Shown: positions 12,272 through 23,939 of the stretch, in pieces
How the letters are laid out: every line of letters starts with the position of its first letter
Position numbering within the stretch: the stretch's first letter is position 1
Assembly (NCBI RefSeq): GCF_001039355.2
Contig: NW_019773606.1
Span: 1-56,429 of the forward strand
DNA length: 56,429 nt
Direction of reading: 5' to 3'
From: Lingula anatina
Lineage: Eukaryota; Brachiopoda; Lingulata; Lingulida; Lingulidae
Notes under the pieces: model-generated
Databases searched by the model: none
What the model was told of the DNA's origin: nothing
Seen by the model: only the letters and a program-made list of their open reading frames with translations
Position numbers and translations under genes: made by a program

Positions 12272-14756
12272 ATGGCAGGTCGCAGTGGTGCTCAAAGGCC
12301 CAATGGAGCAACACAGGGCAAAATATGTCAGTTTAAACTGGTATTACTAGGGGAATCTGCAGTAGGAAAATCAAGTTTAGTTCTAAGATTTGTCAAAGGA
12401 CAGTTCCACGAGTACCAGGAGAGTACCATTGGAGGTGAGACAGAAATATAAATTGGTGTTGTTTATAATTAATATGTATTTATAAGGCATTCGGATCCAT
12501 GAATCTTGCAAAAACGTAACCTTTTCATTTATGTATAAGAATTGTGTACTCCATAAATGTAAACAAGATCCCTGTTCATTGGATTTTGAAGTTAAATTAT
12601 CGTAACTTTTTAATTATTGATAAAAAATTAGCTCTGTCTAAACATAACGAGAACTTATAAAATGAGATTTGTACACCCAACCATTTCTGGTTTGAGAAGC
12701 CTGTAGGTCAGTGTGTGGAAGTGGGAACCTGCTTTTATTGTCTAAAATGTCACTGTATTAATTAACTTGCACTCATCAAGCAAACTCTTGTTCTCCAGCT
12801 GCATTTCTCACACAGACAGTCTGTCTTGATGACACAACAGTTAAGTTTGAAATCTGGGACACAGCAGGCCAGGAGAGGTACCACAGTCTGGCCCCTATGT
12901 ATTATAGAGGTGCACAAGCTGCCATAGTTGTTTATGATATCACAAATCAAGTAAGTGATATGGATCATGCTAGGCTAACATTGGTGTGTGTGTGTGTGTC
13001 TGTGTGTGTGCATTCACCTTTGAGAGAGATAAGCCTGATTTTTAGCTTTTACATTTATATGAATCAGTGTATTGATAACAATAAGATATTTTCAAGGGTG
13101 GTTATGCTATACCCTACCTGAATATGGGGTTTTGAAAATAATTTGTGGTTTCTCCCCCATCAGTTTCACAAGACATTTGTAACTATGTGTAAATATGAAC
13201 TCGTCACTCGTCTTGTCTTGTGACTTGATGTAGCTCTGACGCCCTCTAATTGTTCCTTTGTCTGTTCTTTTGTCTATGTCCCTTTGTTCTGTCTTCCCGC
13301 GTCTTTGCCACGTGACTTCACATTATAAAAGGCATTGACGCGGTATTTTCTAATAGTGCTGAAGTTGCTGTTCATCTGTCTGTTTCTATGTGTTTTCAGA
13401 CCAAGACGTATATCCAGCACTCTTTATAAACGCCCTTGAATAAGATCAGGGGTGAAAATTTTAGTTGTAGCAATAAAATTTTACACAACCAGAGAGTCCG
13501 TCTGTTACACATTTTTCTCCAAATGTTTTAATATAGCAATACTAAATGGTAATAAATTGTAAACTTATATGGCGTTGCAGGGGATTTTTTTTATTTTTTT
13601 TTTAGCAATACGATAGTCTAGTTCATTGATTTTAGACACTAGATGGTCAGATAATGTTATTTATCTGAGTGCTGTGCATTTACCAACATTAGTACCAATT
13701 TTTCCAGTAGCATTATAGTTTCATCTCAAAAAATTGTTTTCTTGGTCAATAAAAATCACTGTGGTGCAATATATATTTCTAAATGATTAGCAATTAGGGT
13801 TCATTAGTGACATCAAAGGCTGTAATAAAAAATGAGTGAAGTGTTGTTTGCCTAGAAAATCAATAAATTGTGGCATTTTTCATAGCCATCGCTCAATGTG
13901 TCTGTGTACCTTGTTGGCTTAAAGCCAGATCACTCAAAATGACTCTTAAGTAACCTATTTCTTCTTTTCAGGATTCATTTGCCAGAGCAAAGACTTGGGT
14001 GAAGGAACTTCAGAGACAAGCCAGCCCTAATATAGTGATAGCGCTATCAGGAAATAAAGCCGATTTGGCTAATAAACGGATGGTAGACTATGAGGTAAGG
14101 GCAATACATAAGTCACTTAGAAATAATAGATTTGAAGTTTCTTGGGTATGAGTGATAAGCTTCAATGGTTCATAGTAAAATATCCATTTAAGTCAGTTCA
14201 AAAATGGGTGTAAAATGTTAAGATTTGGTGTCAGGTAGTATGGTCACAGTCAAAAAGTAAATGGATGTTTGGAGGGAGGGGAATAAGTACCAAGACTCTT
14301 TTCACATTTAAAAAAAATTACTGTTTTTTGTTTGCTTTGGCAGGAAGCTCAGGCGTATGCAGATGAAAATAGTTTATTATTCATGGAGACATCGGCCAAA
14401 ACTGCCATGAATGTAAATGACATTTTCTTGGCAATAGGTATGTATGTTTTGCCTGTTTTCTAAGGAACAAGTTTATTCCTTTTTGTCCCTTAGTATCTCT
14501 CTGTTTTTTTCATTTAAACTATTTATCTAGAAGTTCATAAGCATCATTGTTTCTCTTGGAAAAATAGTTTGTTACATCCCTCTTTTTGGGAAAGTTAATC
14601 CACTTAAACCTTTCAAGTTGAGACAGTTTCAATATTTCATTTTTAGCCAAGAAACTCCCCAAGACAGAGCAAGGTGGTCAACAGCCACAAAGGAACCAAG
14701 GAATGACTATCACACAAGAAAACCAGCAATCCAGTGGTGGGTGCTGCAAGTCCTAG
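12272..14756 (+). CDS. RAB5: Small GTPase RAB5
   Basis: Coding exons are 12272-12434, 12799-12950, 13972-14094, 14344-14437 and 14647-14756, 213 residues (human RAB5A has 215). All G motifs are intact: P-loop GESAVGKS (27-34), switch I around YQESTIGAAF, DTAGQE with the catalytic Gln, NKAD and ETSAK. The C-terminus ends CCKS, a dual-cysteine geranylgeranylation signal. RAB5 controls early endosome fusion and recruits EEA1, rabaptin and PI3-kinase complexes on the endosome membrane. The ATG lies 56 bases inside the second exon; the first exon is non-coding. The N-terminal stretch ([12 protein letters not shown]) and the Q/N/S-rich tail are the variable parts, as usual. I cannot say it is RAB5A rather than the single invertebrate RAB5, so I leave out a paralogue letter. 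Confidence 0.97.
13178..13509 (+). mobile_element. Solo LTR in RAB5 intron
   Basis: About 332 bases begin TGTAACTATG and end CTGTTACA. They contain a TATA box (ATTATAAAAGG near 13323) followed downstream by a polyadenylation signal (CAATAAAATTTT near 13473). Flanks show ACATT before the element and CATT after it; the final A is shared, so a 4-5 base target duplication fits. There is no internal retroelement sequence, so this is a solo LTR left by recombination. The orientation matches RAB5, so its poly(A) signal could in principle be used. Confidence 0.75.
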
Positions 14757-17083
14757 ACAAACTGTGCAGTATGGACTACATTGAAAATAGCCATATGCAG
14801 TTGAATAAATGGAACTGGTTCTATAAAAAGTCATGCTTATATAAAACAAAGTGAGATCGTCCATAGTAACGATTTCAGGACAATGTGCAATTCCACCTGG
14901 TATGACGTTGACAAAGTTTTAAAGGACCAGAGGGAAGTGATTTCCACCATATCATTATCATGTCATTACTTCACTTTACTCTAAAAGAGGACTGTATCAC
15001 TTAGTCTGTTTGACAACAAGAGTAAAATCTAATGTATGGTATTGTGGATATTGTATAAAAAAAGGACTAAATTGTGTGTGGCATAGCCAGTTTGAAATCT
15101 GTCTCTGCCAGAGTTTGAGGTGAGAGCTCTTAGTGATTCAGATTTCAAATTGACCAAACATGATATTCTTTTCCATGTATACAGATTAATTATTAACGAC
15201 AAGAAAAGAATATTGCATGTAATAATATCCTTCACTTCTACTTAGCTCTAGTGCAGGTTTGCATGTCGGAGGTTTGTACAGTAACTAAATTGGCATGCAA
15301 GCTTGTTGTATTTTTGTCTGTAGTCATTGCACATTGGAGGCTTGGTTTTACTTAGCAGATTACAAAGCGTGCTGTATGCAGTCCCATTTAAATTTATGGA
15401 GTGATACACAAAGAATTAAAAAGATTGTCGAATTTTAGTATGTGGACATCAATGACAGATTTACTTCAACTTGTATGATAAACCATTTCGCTCATAAACC
15501 GGTTCCAGATACAGAATTGTGTTAAACTGCTAATAAGGGCCATTTTATTGCAGAGTGGCAATTCCATTGAAGAGAATATGATCCACATTTTCTTAAGCCA
15601 TATTAAGGATGGACATTTTGGACTTTGCATTATACTTATTAAGTAAAAGTTGAGGGAAATGTTAAAAGCTGTAACCAATGCTGGTTTGGTTTGTATCAAG
15701 AAGTTGCGCTGCATATTTCTGTAAAAAACATTTAACTATTTTATTTTCAGCTCATTATATTCTAGATATATTTCATCTCGATTTCATATTTCACCAAACT
15801 CCTTAACAGCAAATCAAATGAATTGACAGGATTTAGATGGAACTAAATTGGGAAGGGTTTGGAAAATATTTAAATTTACACTTTTGTGGCATTTTCCACA
15901 AGTTTTTGTGTAACTAACCCAGTTGAATAATTTGAAGAGATTTTTATTGACTGTAAGTTATGAAATGGTGTATGTATATATATTTTCAACTTGACATAGT
16001 GCAAGGTGCAGAGATATTGCATCTAAAGAAAGTGTTCAAAAGTGAAGCGATCAAGCTGGAAGTATTAATAATGTAAAATAAATATGGGTCTTGTATGTAA
16101 ATAGAAAGATGTTGGATGTAAGTATCAAATAATGCTGTTCCATATCTTATATATCAATAAATCTTGCCTCACTTGCTGTCGCTTGCATGCTTTTAGTGAT
16201 CTAAAATGTTAAATTTTTGTTTACAAGGATGGACTTTCTGTAGGCTTTTGTGTGTGCTATGAATTTCACAGCTAACTCTGGATGATTTCATTAATTGAAA
16301 ACAAAATCCGTTTTCCTCGAATTTTTTTTACTGTTGCTGTACTTGAGCTTACCTTTGCATATAAAAATATGTAATTAGATTCTGTTGACAGAATTTCATA
16401 GATTCAAAGTAAACCCCATTACATTTTTTTACTCAATTTTATGGTACCTGATATACAAAACATACAAAAGAAAGCACTCCTGGTACAAAAATTAATCTGC
16501 TGTAATACATAATTTTTTTAAAGAAAAATAATCCCAGAATTATGGGACTCATTTGGTCTTTGTTTATCATAGTGTCTCCCCCCTTATCTGTCCTATTAAA
16601 CCACTGTAGTAGTCTGTGCAAGGCACCCAGTGCTCCTAGAATGTGGTTCAACACAGATAAGATGTTTATAATATGGGTCACTCCTGCCAGGAGTGGGACC
16701 GATGTCTGTTCAAATGCACCAAAATCTGTGCAATCTGAGAGTAGTAGTGGCCTTTGTCATGAGGGAGTATATGGCCCACTAGCTAACAACAAATTTCTTC
16801 TTGTGAAATGCGTACACAGCACTGGTGTTGCCTTTGTTTGATATGATCCAAATTCATAATTCTCATTTCTGAAATATTAAAATTACTCTGCATAAATAAT
16901 GACATAAATAATGTATAGGCAAATGCAACATCTAAAGCATAATGATCTACTAGTTTGATTTTACTCTTATATTGTATTTATATCACAGCAGGTTATTCGC
17001 TTACAGTATATATGAAGGCAACTCCTTCAACACATTCAAAATCAATTTGTACAATAACACAATATAGCTTAAACACTTCAAAC
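14757..17083. other. RAB5 3' UTR and TAF5 3' flank
   Basis: The RAB5 3' UTR follows its stop; the best polyadenylation signal is AATAAA at 16156-16161, giving a UTR of about 1.4 kb. TAF5 converges from the other side, ending at 17084. ORFs in this stretch (for example 16439-16681 and 16542-16841, which overlap on opposite strands) show no domain or splice support. Nothing else is seen. Confidence 0.55.
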
Positions 17084-18570
17084 TCACAAGTCTACATTTG
17101 CTGGAACATTTAGATCCCCTTCACTGTCCTGACTATTGAAGACTTTCGAAACTTGCCATAGTTTCACACAGTTATCCATGCCACCTATCCAGCAGAAAAA
17201 AAGAACATTTTTTGACAAAAAGATTCGTAAAAAGGAGGCAGCTATTGGTAAGTTTGCTCACAAAATGTCCCAGAGTTATGAAAGCTAAAAATGAGTAGTT
17301 GAAGATAACAAGGTAACCTTTTTCAATGTATAAAGACTAGTTAAAACTGGTTTGAATTTCAACACGACCTTACCCGAGGCTAAAACTGAACCATCTCTAC
17401 TGAAACTCAATGAGTAGATAGTGCCAGTATGACCCTTCAACTGGCCTACTAAGGTCCCATTAGCCAGATCCCACAATAAAATTGTTTTATCTACACCTAA
17501 AAAAGAAACATTCTTTAATTTGTGCCTTCATTTCAGATTATTATTTTTAATTTTTTCATCAAGTGGTTTTTCACTGTGATGGTAAATGGTTTGTATTTGT
17601 ATGAGGAATTTATTTTTAAGCAAGGTCTGTCTTTGTTCAGAATATCTAATTTGTGATTGATGATCATACCTGCTGAAGCTAGATATCTTCCATCAGGTGA
17701 AAACCGCAAACAGTGAATAGCACCCTGAAAATAAAATACAACAATAATGACATTTTAAACACATCCTTCTTTCAATTATTAAAGCATAAACTGGTTATGT
17801 AATTAGTTTCAAAGACTTATAAGATGGTTCATCACTGCAGCAAACCATTCATATGAAATTAAACAATAAATTCCTCCAGAAAACCCACACCTCAATTCAC
17901 TTTGATAGAAAATAAAGCCTCACCTTGTGTCCCGTGAGTATTCTTACACAATTGCCCCCTAGAACATCCCACAGTCTTACAGTGCGATCACTGGATCCTG
18001 TGGCAATGTAATTACTGTTAGGGTGAAACTGTATACTCTGAAATATGTCATGTGGTCATTAGTGACTGCATTAGGGTGCCAACTCAGGTGGATGCCAGTT
18101 ACTTTTTTGCAATAAAATGTGATTAAAAAGCACATACTGCTTTAACAAGGATGGAAGCAGCTGTCCTGGCTGACAAAGTCAATTCTTAATCAAAGATTTA
18201 TGTGAATTACATTTCAAGAAAATCATAACTTTCTTTTGAAAGACCAAGAAGACTGTCTATAATTGTTACCATAGTCTCCTTAGAGTTAACACACATGCCA
18301 AAAATAGAACAGCCATTTTTAAAATGCCAAGCAACTAGTAATGGCAAACAATTTCATCTCACTTACATCTACATCTGACAAATGGCCTGCAAAGATCCTA
18401 AGAGGCTGATAATGATCTGTGGCCCACAGCCGTGCTGTTCTATCATGACTGGCAGAGGCAAAGTAGTGACCATGTGGACTGGAAATGAATAAGTTACATA
18501 CAAAATGTGTAAAATGAAATAATTTTTTTTCTCTTAATTTTTTTTCTTTCTTTCTTTCTTTTTCTTTCTT

Positions 18571-18601
<31 letters not shown>

Positions 18602-19088
18602 GGGGGGGGGGGGGGTATTCTATTCAAGAATTTTTTTTTTACTTTGTACAGCATGAATCACCAGCTCCTCAACTGAAACAATGAATTGTCCAAATTGTAA
18701 ATGCTGTAAATCAAGGTTTAGAAGATATACCTTAAGTTTACATTACCGTTTTTTTTCATTCGGTGCTTTTGCCTACCTAAATGTCACATCCCACACTGGA
18801 GAAATGTGTCCTTTATAGCATACTAAATTACTCCATGTCAATAGGCTCCACAGTCTTACTAAATACAATAAAAGACATGAAATAAACAGCAAAGCTATGG
18901 CAGATATAGACAATGGACATTACAAAAGATGAGATAATCTGAACAAATATATATTTAATGTAGTCTTTAATTTCATATTAAACAGTGCAAGCAGATATAA
19001 AGATTCCAACATATGCATAAATACATAAAAACACTCTCAAGAGGAAAAATAAATCACAAAGGCAGGCAGATGCACGTGCACGCACACG

Positions 19089-19123
<35 letters not shown>

Positions 19124-21806
19124 ATTCTTCAAACCTGTTCCATCCTCTGAACTTGAGACAAGAAAGTTTTTATCCATGCTGAGACTGGTGGAATAAACTG
19201 GCCCACTGTGGCCACATAGAGTCTTGTATTCTGAGGCTGTTCTATCATCCATCATTCTTTCTAATACATCATCTGAAATATGAATAAAATTGTTAAAGAA
19301 CTATCAATCAGAGAGAGAAGAAAAAATAATCTTATTTTAATTAAATACGCTATGTAAAAAAATAGTTTACACATAAGTCATTCACATAATCACAACTGGA
19401 AATTCTAACTTACCAACATCCTTGTCAATCATATCCAATTCCACACCAGTCTTCATACACCGCAACTTATTGGGGGTTGTTGACCAAACTTTGATCACAG
19501 CATCACTGAAACCTGCACTGAGAATGCTGGAGTCTTCACTAATTTCTATTGATGTTGTGCTGAAATAATAGTGCAGTTCTACAGTAACAACCACTGACAT
19601 AGCGCCATATTACTTGATAAAGTAAAAAAATATCGGATTAATTTCCATGTCAAAGAATTTACAGTGACTCTACTTTTTCAGTACACCACAGCTGTTGACT
19701 CTACTTTCTCAGATGATCAAAGACTTTTTTCTACTTCATCAATATAGTAAGTACCCATTTGTCTTAACATACATTCAAAGTATTTAAACATAAACAGAAC
19801 ACAATCTTACTTTTCATAAGAATTCAACAAAGTGTAAAAACAAATAGATGGTTTATTCTCTTGTGTTATTTTAACTCTCTTCAAGGCTTCCTTGTATGCA
19901 TTGGCTTTTTCTATTTTGTCTGTGTCTTTGCTGCAAAAATAAGAAACAAAATCTAATTCTAGTATGCATTGCCTTTTTCTATTTTGTCTGTGTCTTTGCT
20001 GCAAAAATAATAAACAAAATCTATTTCAATTCTTATTATTCAATTTTGCAATATGTAGTGATCCTAATATCTTCATTCACTCAATGTATCAAAGGCAGCA
20101 AGACACTAGGTACCAAATAAAAACTTTCCAGATGAGTTTATATCACAATAAAAAGCTTTCAATATGTTAATGTGCATGATACTTGTTTTATTGCTTTGCC
20201 AACAAAACCAATTTATATGTTGAACATTTTCTTACAGTTCAGGAAGGGGTATCCTTGTGTTACTGGGAGCATTTGGGTCATTTTTTGATTTCTTCATGGA
20301 CAGCAGATCTTTCTTTTGTTTCTTTTTCTACAAATGAAAGTTAAGCAGATGGTAGACATTTGTTTAAATATTAAAATATTTCTTTAAAAGGTGACAAACT
20401 GAGTTTTGCAAAAAAAATAAAAATAAATAAATAAATAAATAAACAATAAACAATAATTAAATTAAATAAAAATGCTCACCTTAGGTTTATCTTTATCCTC
20501 TCCATCTGCATCATCATCATCATCCAAGGATATGTTTATATCAGGTTCCTTCAGAAGCCCATACAGAACCTTGGACTTGTTGGCTGTGGCAATAAATACC
20601 AATTTTTAATCACAAATTTAAGTTCCACGAGAGGGGAAAATAATAAATAAAAAACATTCCTGCCCATAATATACCTACTCACTAAAACACAATATCTGTT
20701 TTTGTATAAATCACCTGTACCACCAATGCCAATTATCATAAATTTCGTGTAAATCTAAGAATGAAGTGGGAAAAAAAATTCTACATAACAGTATTAAGTT
20801 ATTAAATACCATATTTCAAACATTTTGCTATTTGAAATTCAAAATTTACTTGTCAAAAGATATCACTGCACAGAAAATTCTTATATTTTTTTAGCCATCG
20901 GATACAAAATGAGATAATTTAAACCTAGAAAGCAAATACTGTGATGGACTCACCTTCTCTCCTGGCTTCCCCAGACATCCCTCCAGATGTGACATCTATC
21001 TGCTGCTTGGTTCTTGGTAAACCATCATACACTAACATATACAAGTATATTCAATATGACCCAAAATATACAACTGCATATGTCAGATATGGCTATACTT
21101 GCACCTGTAAAGTTCTACAAACCCATATGTTCCTAAAGATATCATTACCTATACACACCAATCATATATATATATGGTTTGTTTTTCATATTTTCTGCCT
21201 ACAGGACTTTTGGTATTTTATAACACTCAATTAAATAATATGCAATTACATTGCCCTTTTTTAAAGGCAGTCACATTGTCAATGATGAGTGAGAACTTAT
21301 ACAACTAAAATACCTCCCTGAAACTAGGGAATTTAAAGAATCTGAACCAAAATATAGATGAGGAAAGTAATATGTTAAAAAATATTGTACATCATCTAAC
21401 TTACCATCAATAAATAGGCGTTCTTGTATGATATTTAATAAAAGCGCTTGTTTCTTCTCTTGGAGGTACCTTTTTAGTTGTGTGTAGGACTCCCTTGACA
21501 TTCTGATGACAAATCTGCTAGTTCTGTAAAAATCGTATTATAATTTTATAAAAACTGTCCTGTGCTTTTCTGCTTTTATAAAAACTGGCTTAAACTGTAG
21601 AAGCAAAGCTCCTAACAACTGTCACTTTAACAAATTAAAAAAAATTGTCTATTTCACCAATATCAATAGTGTAAGCAACAATTCAGCGATTCTTGAACTT
21701 TGAAAATCAGAGATCCTCCAGTTGGCAAAAACTCCTGATGTTTACAATATGTCTAAGATATAAAATCTAGCCTAATAATTAAATAANGGCAGGCAGTTGC
21801 GCGCGT

Positions 21807-21887
<81 letters not shown>

Positions 21888-23584
21888 CCAAACTTTTACC
21901 TGAAGCTTTCCATGAGCTGGTTTCCCTGCATATGCTCTTTTTTAGAGACTGTTGACAACTTGATGAGATCATCTTCATAATAGCTTTCTTGTTCTTGAGA
22001 GAATTTTATGAAAAATATTTGGCCTAGAAAGAAACAAACAAAACATCTCTGTGATTTGGTTATTATGAATCCTTTAATTTAATAATATCACATGGTTTTT
22101 ACTCAAAACACTGACTTATACACATACAATTCTCAAGGCTTTAAATCACAATTAAAAAATCTTTAATCAGGTCAGCCTTTAGGTTGCAGGTTTTAAATGG
22201 TATAAAACGCCAAAAGACATTATTACTTGTCTTACCTGCTACTTCATGCCCATTATATATCAATTCCAGATACATCTGTACAAACACTGGGTATAGCAGT
22301 GCAGCCAGTTCACCCTGTGAGAAGATAAGAAAAAATCTTAAGCCCATACTTGTATAGGAAAACATGAGGCAAATTCCATAATGGGCATTTTGATTACTAA
22401 AAGCATGTTCACAAATGGACTCTCTTTGACCATTTGTTGCCACTAACTGATAGTAAATAATGATACAAGTTGCCTCGATTGCTATACATGATCAGATTAA
22501 AAATCCTACGTCAGAGGGTATACATCTGATTCATGTCATATTTTAGTCTGGTGATACTTATAAGTATAAGTGTAGTTTAAGTTATGATAGTTTCAATTTT
22601 ACTTTAGAAATAATCCATGATACAGCTACTTAGCTATTACTATAGTAAAATGACATTCTTTATGTGGAAATTGCATGTAATTTAATGAAAGTCCTCACCT
22701 TGTATGTATCCAATGATTGTTCTACAAAGTTCTTTAAATTTGTATAGAAATCCTCATAGAGGGATGGGTCTCCTTCACTGAAAATTTACCAAAATACAAC
22801 ACATCAATATAACAGTATAATCAGTTATATTTTCAAGTGCTGTATAATCATTTTTCTCTTGTATGCTACAATGCTATCTAACATGAAGTATGTGCTGGTA
22901 ATAGTAATCCTAAAATGCTATATAACATGTAACATGCACTGGTAATAGTAATAGCATGCAACATGTGCAAAACAAATTACCTCTTGTATGCAGCCAGGGC
23001 CTGTGAAACTTCCGAAGCATTTTGTGACTGCTGTTCTTTGGGAACATCATCATCTTGGATATTTGCCTCTTTCTTTAACAGAGTTTCAGTTTCCTAGGAA
23101 AATGTATGAGGGTATCTTTTAATACATTTTTCATTTCAAATATAAACTATAAAATTCGTTTTAATACAGTTAAAATAATAATTTAAGTTTTTGTAATTTT
23201 TATATGTTGTCTTTTAATCTCAAGTTAAATTTTATATTGTGATTAATGAACCTTTAAGTCAGAAAACAAGTTCAAGTAACTCAACTTTCTGTATCTGTAT
23301 CTGTCCATATACGTCTAAAGAGACCAATACTGGTATGAAATAGACGGGTAGGAGAGAGCGCATGAGAAACTTAGTCAAATAGTAGTCCTGTGAGTGTGTG
23401 TGTGTGTGTGTGTTTGTGAGAGAGAGAAAGAGAGAGTAAGAGAGAGAGAGAGAGAGATCACCTTCAGATTGTTCTTGCGAAGGTACTGCAGCACTGCATA
23501 TAGCGTCTGCTTATCTGTTGAACTGCCATTTGTCGACGCACCGTTTGCCGCTTGGGGCCGAGTTTCGGTGCTGTTGCCTTCCAT
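17084..23584 (-). CDS. TAF5: TFIID subunit TAF5 (WD40)
   Basis: Eighteen coding exons on the minus strand: 23462-23584, 22981-23093, 22699-22777, 22236-22314, 21900-22023, 21405-21523, 20954-21031, 20480-20583, 20236-20327, 19811-19930, 19414-19559, 19135-19272, 18777-18858, 18367-18478, 17924-18037, 17670-17724, 17374-17496 and 17084-17184. Phases agree at every junction and the sum is 1902 bases (633 residues). Order: LisH helix ([16 protein letters not shown], about 26-41), the TAF5 N-terminal domain ([12 protein letters not shown] and [11 protein letters not shown] blocks), a Lys/Asp-rich linker ending RIPLPEL, then WD40 repeats with [21 protein letters not shown] and LLWDLANG. It is a scaffold of TFIID, pairing with histone-fold TAFs at core promoters. 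The [13 protein letters not shown] block argues for TAF5 rather than TAF5L. The C-terminus stops soon after the last WD blade and is shorter than in human TAF5. Several introns carry microsatellites, and one exon edge is duplicated. Confidence 0.95.
18538..18616. repeat. Poly-pyrimidine run and G homopolymer in TAF5 intron
   Basis: A T-rich, CTTT-repeating tract runs into a T homopolymer and then about 13 G residues. Length is likely to vary and the base count here may be unreliable in the assembly. It creates a spurious proline/lysine ORF on the minus strand. Confidence 0.85.
19076..19121. repeat. (CA)n microsatellite in TAF5 intron
   Basis: A CA dinucleotide tract, with a CACG-type lead-in, lies just downstream of a TAF5 donor site at 19133-19134 (minus strand). 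Confidence 0.9.
19894..20029. repeat. 68-base tandem duplication across a TAF5 splice acceptor
   Basis: Two copies, 19894-19961 and 19962-20029, differ at only a few bases. Each contains, on the minus strand, a TTTTTGCAG acceptor followed by the first codons of the [12 protein letters not shown] exon. The gene-proximal copy (acceptor before 19930) keeps the reading frame. The other copy (acceptor before 19998) runs into an in-frame TAG after its ANAY-like codons (here GNAY), so its use would truncate TAF5. Confidence 0.9.
21810..21884. repeat. (CA)n microsatellite in TAF5 intron
   Basis: About 37 CA units, preceded by a GCGCGCGTCGCG stretch, lie about 15 bases from the TAF5 donor at 21898-21899 (minus strand). 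On the transcribed strand this is a GT run close to a real GT donor. An N sits just outside, at 21787. Confidence 0.95.
23393..23459. repeat. (TG)n(AG)n compound microsatellite at TAF5 exon 1 donor
   Basis: A TG tract passes into AG-rich sequence and ends directly against the donor of TAF5 coding exon 1 (exon edge 23462). It gives rise to spurious ORFs on both strands. Confidence 0.9.
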
Positions 23585-23782
23585 ACTGAGCTAAGTTTGG
23601 CCTCGATTTCATTATTTCTTTACTCTTCAAACTTATGCAGTGCCAAATGAAAATAAATCAAATTTGATATAAAAACAAAGAAAGAACCATAAGTAGTATT
23701 TTTAAGCATCTTTGAAATGTTTAAAACTCTAAAATGCACAACTAATTTTCAGAGGTCAGTTGAAATAGGTCAAGGTGACGGC
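23585..23782. promoter_or_regulatory. Bidirectional TAF5/RPL41 promoter region
   Basis: Only about 200 bases separate the TAF5 start codon (minus, 23584) from the presumed RPL41 first exon (plus, about 23783). The two genes diverge, so the stretch must hold both promoters. The RPL41 side begins with a pyrimidine-rich CCTCTTTAACC-like start that resembles a 5' TOP element of ribosomal protein genes. The exact cap sites are inferred. Confidence 0.6.
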
Positions 23783-23939
23783 CTCTTTAACCGCCATCTT
23801 TTACCAGGTGAGGTCCGTACCAGAGACTGGGCATAAGAATCTGTCAAAATCTACCTAAATTGGTGTGCATCTCTTCTTGAAATTACATCGATGACTTAAT
23901 TCACTCTTTATTTGTTTTTTCAGATCCATCTGATACAAG

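Noticed and set aside
18319-18654. Proline/lysine-rich minus ORF
   Set aside because: Built from a T/G homopolymer tract attached to a genuine TAF5 WD40 exon.
19896-20170. Two plus-strand ORFs with near-identical Cys-rich stretches
   Set aside because: Antisense translations of the 68-base duplication around the TAF5 acceptor.
23394-23594. Plus ORF with VCVCVCE and EREREK runs
   Set aside because: Translation of the (TG)n(AG)n microsatellite and antisense of TAF5 exon 1.
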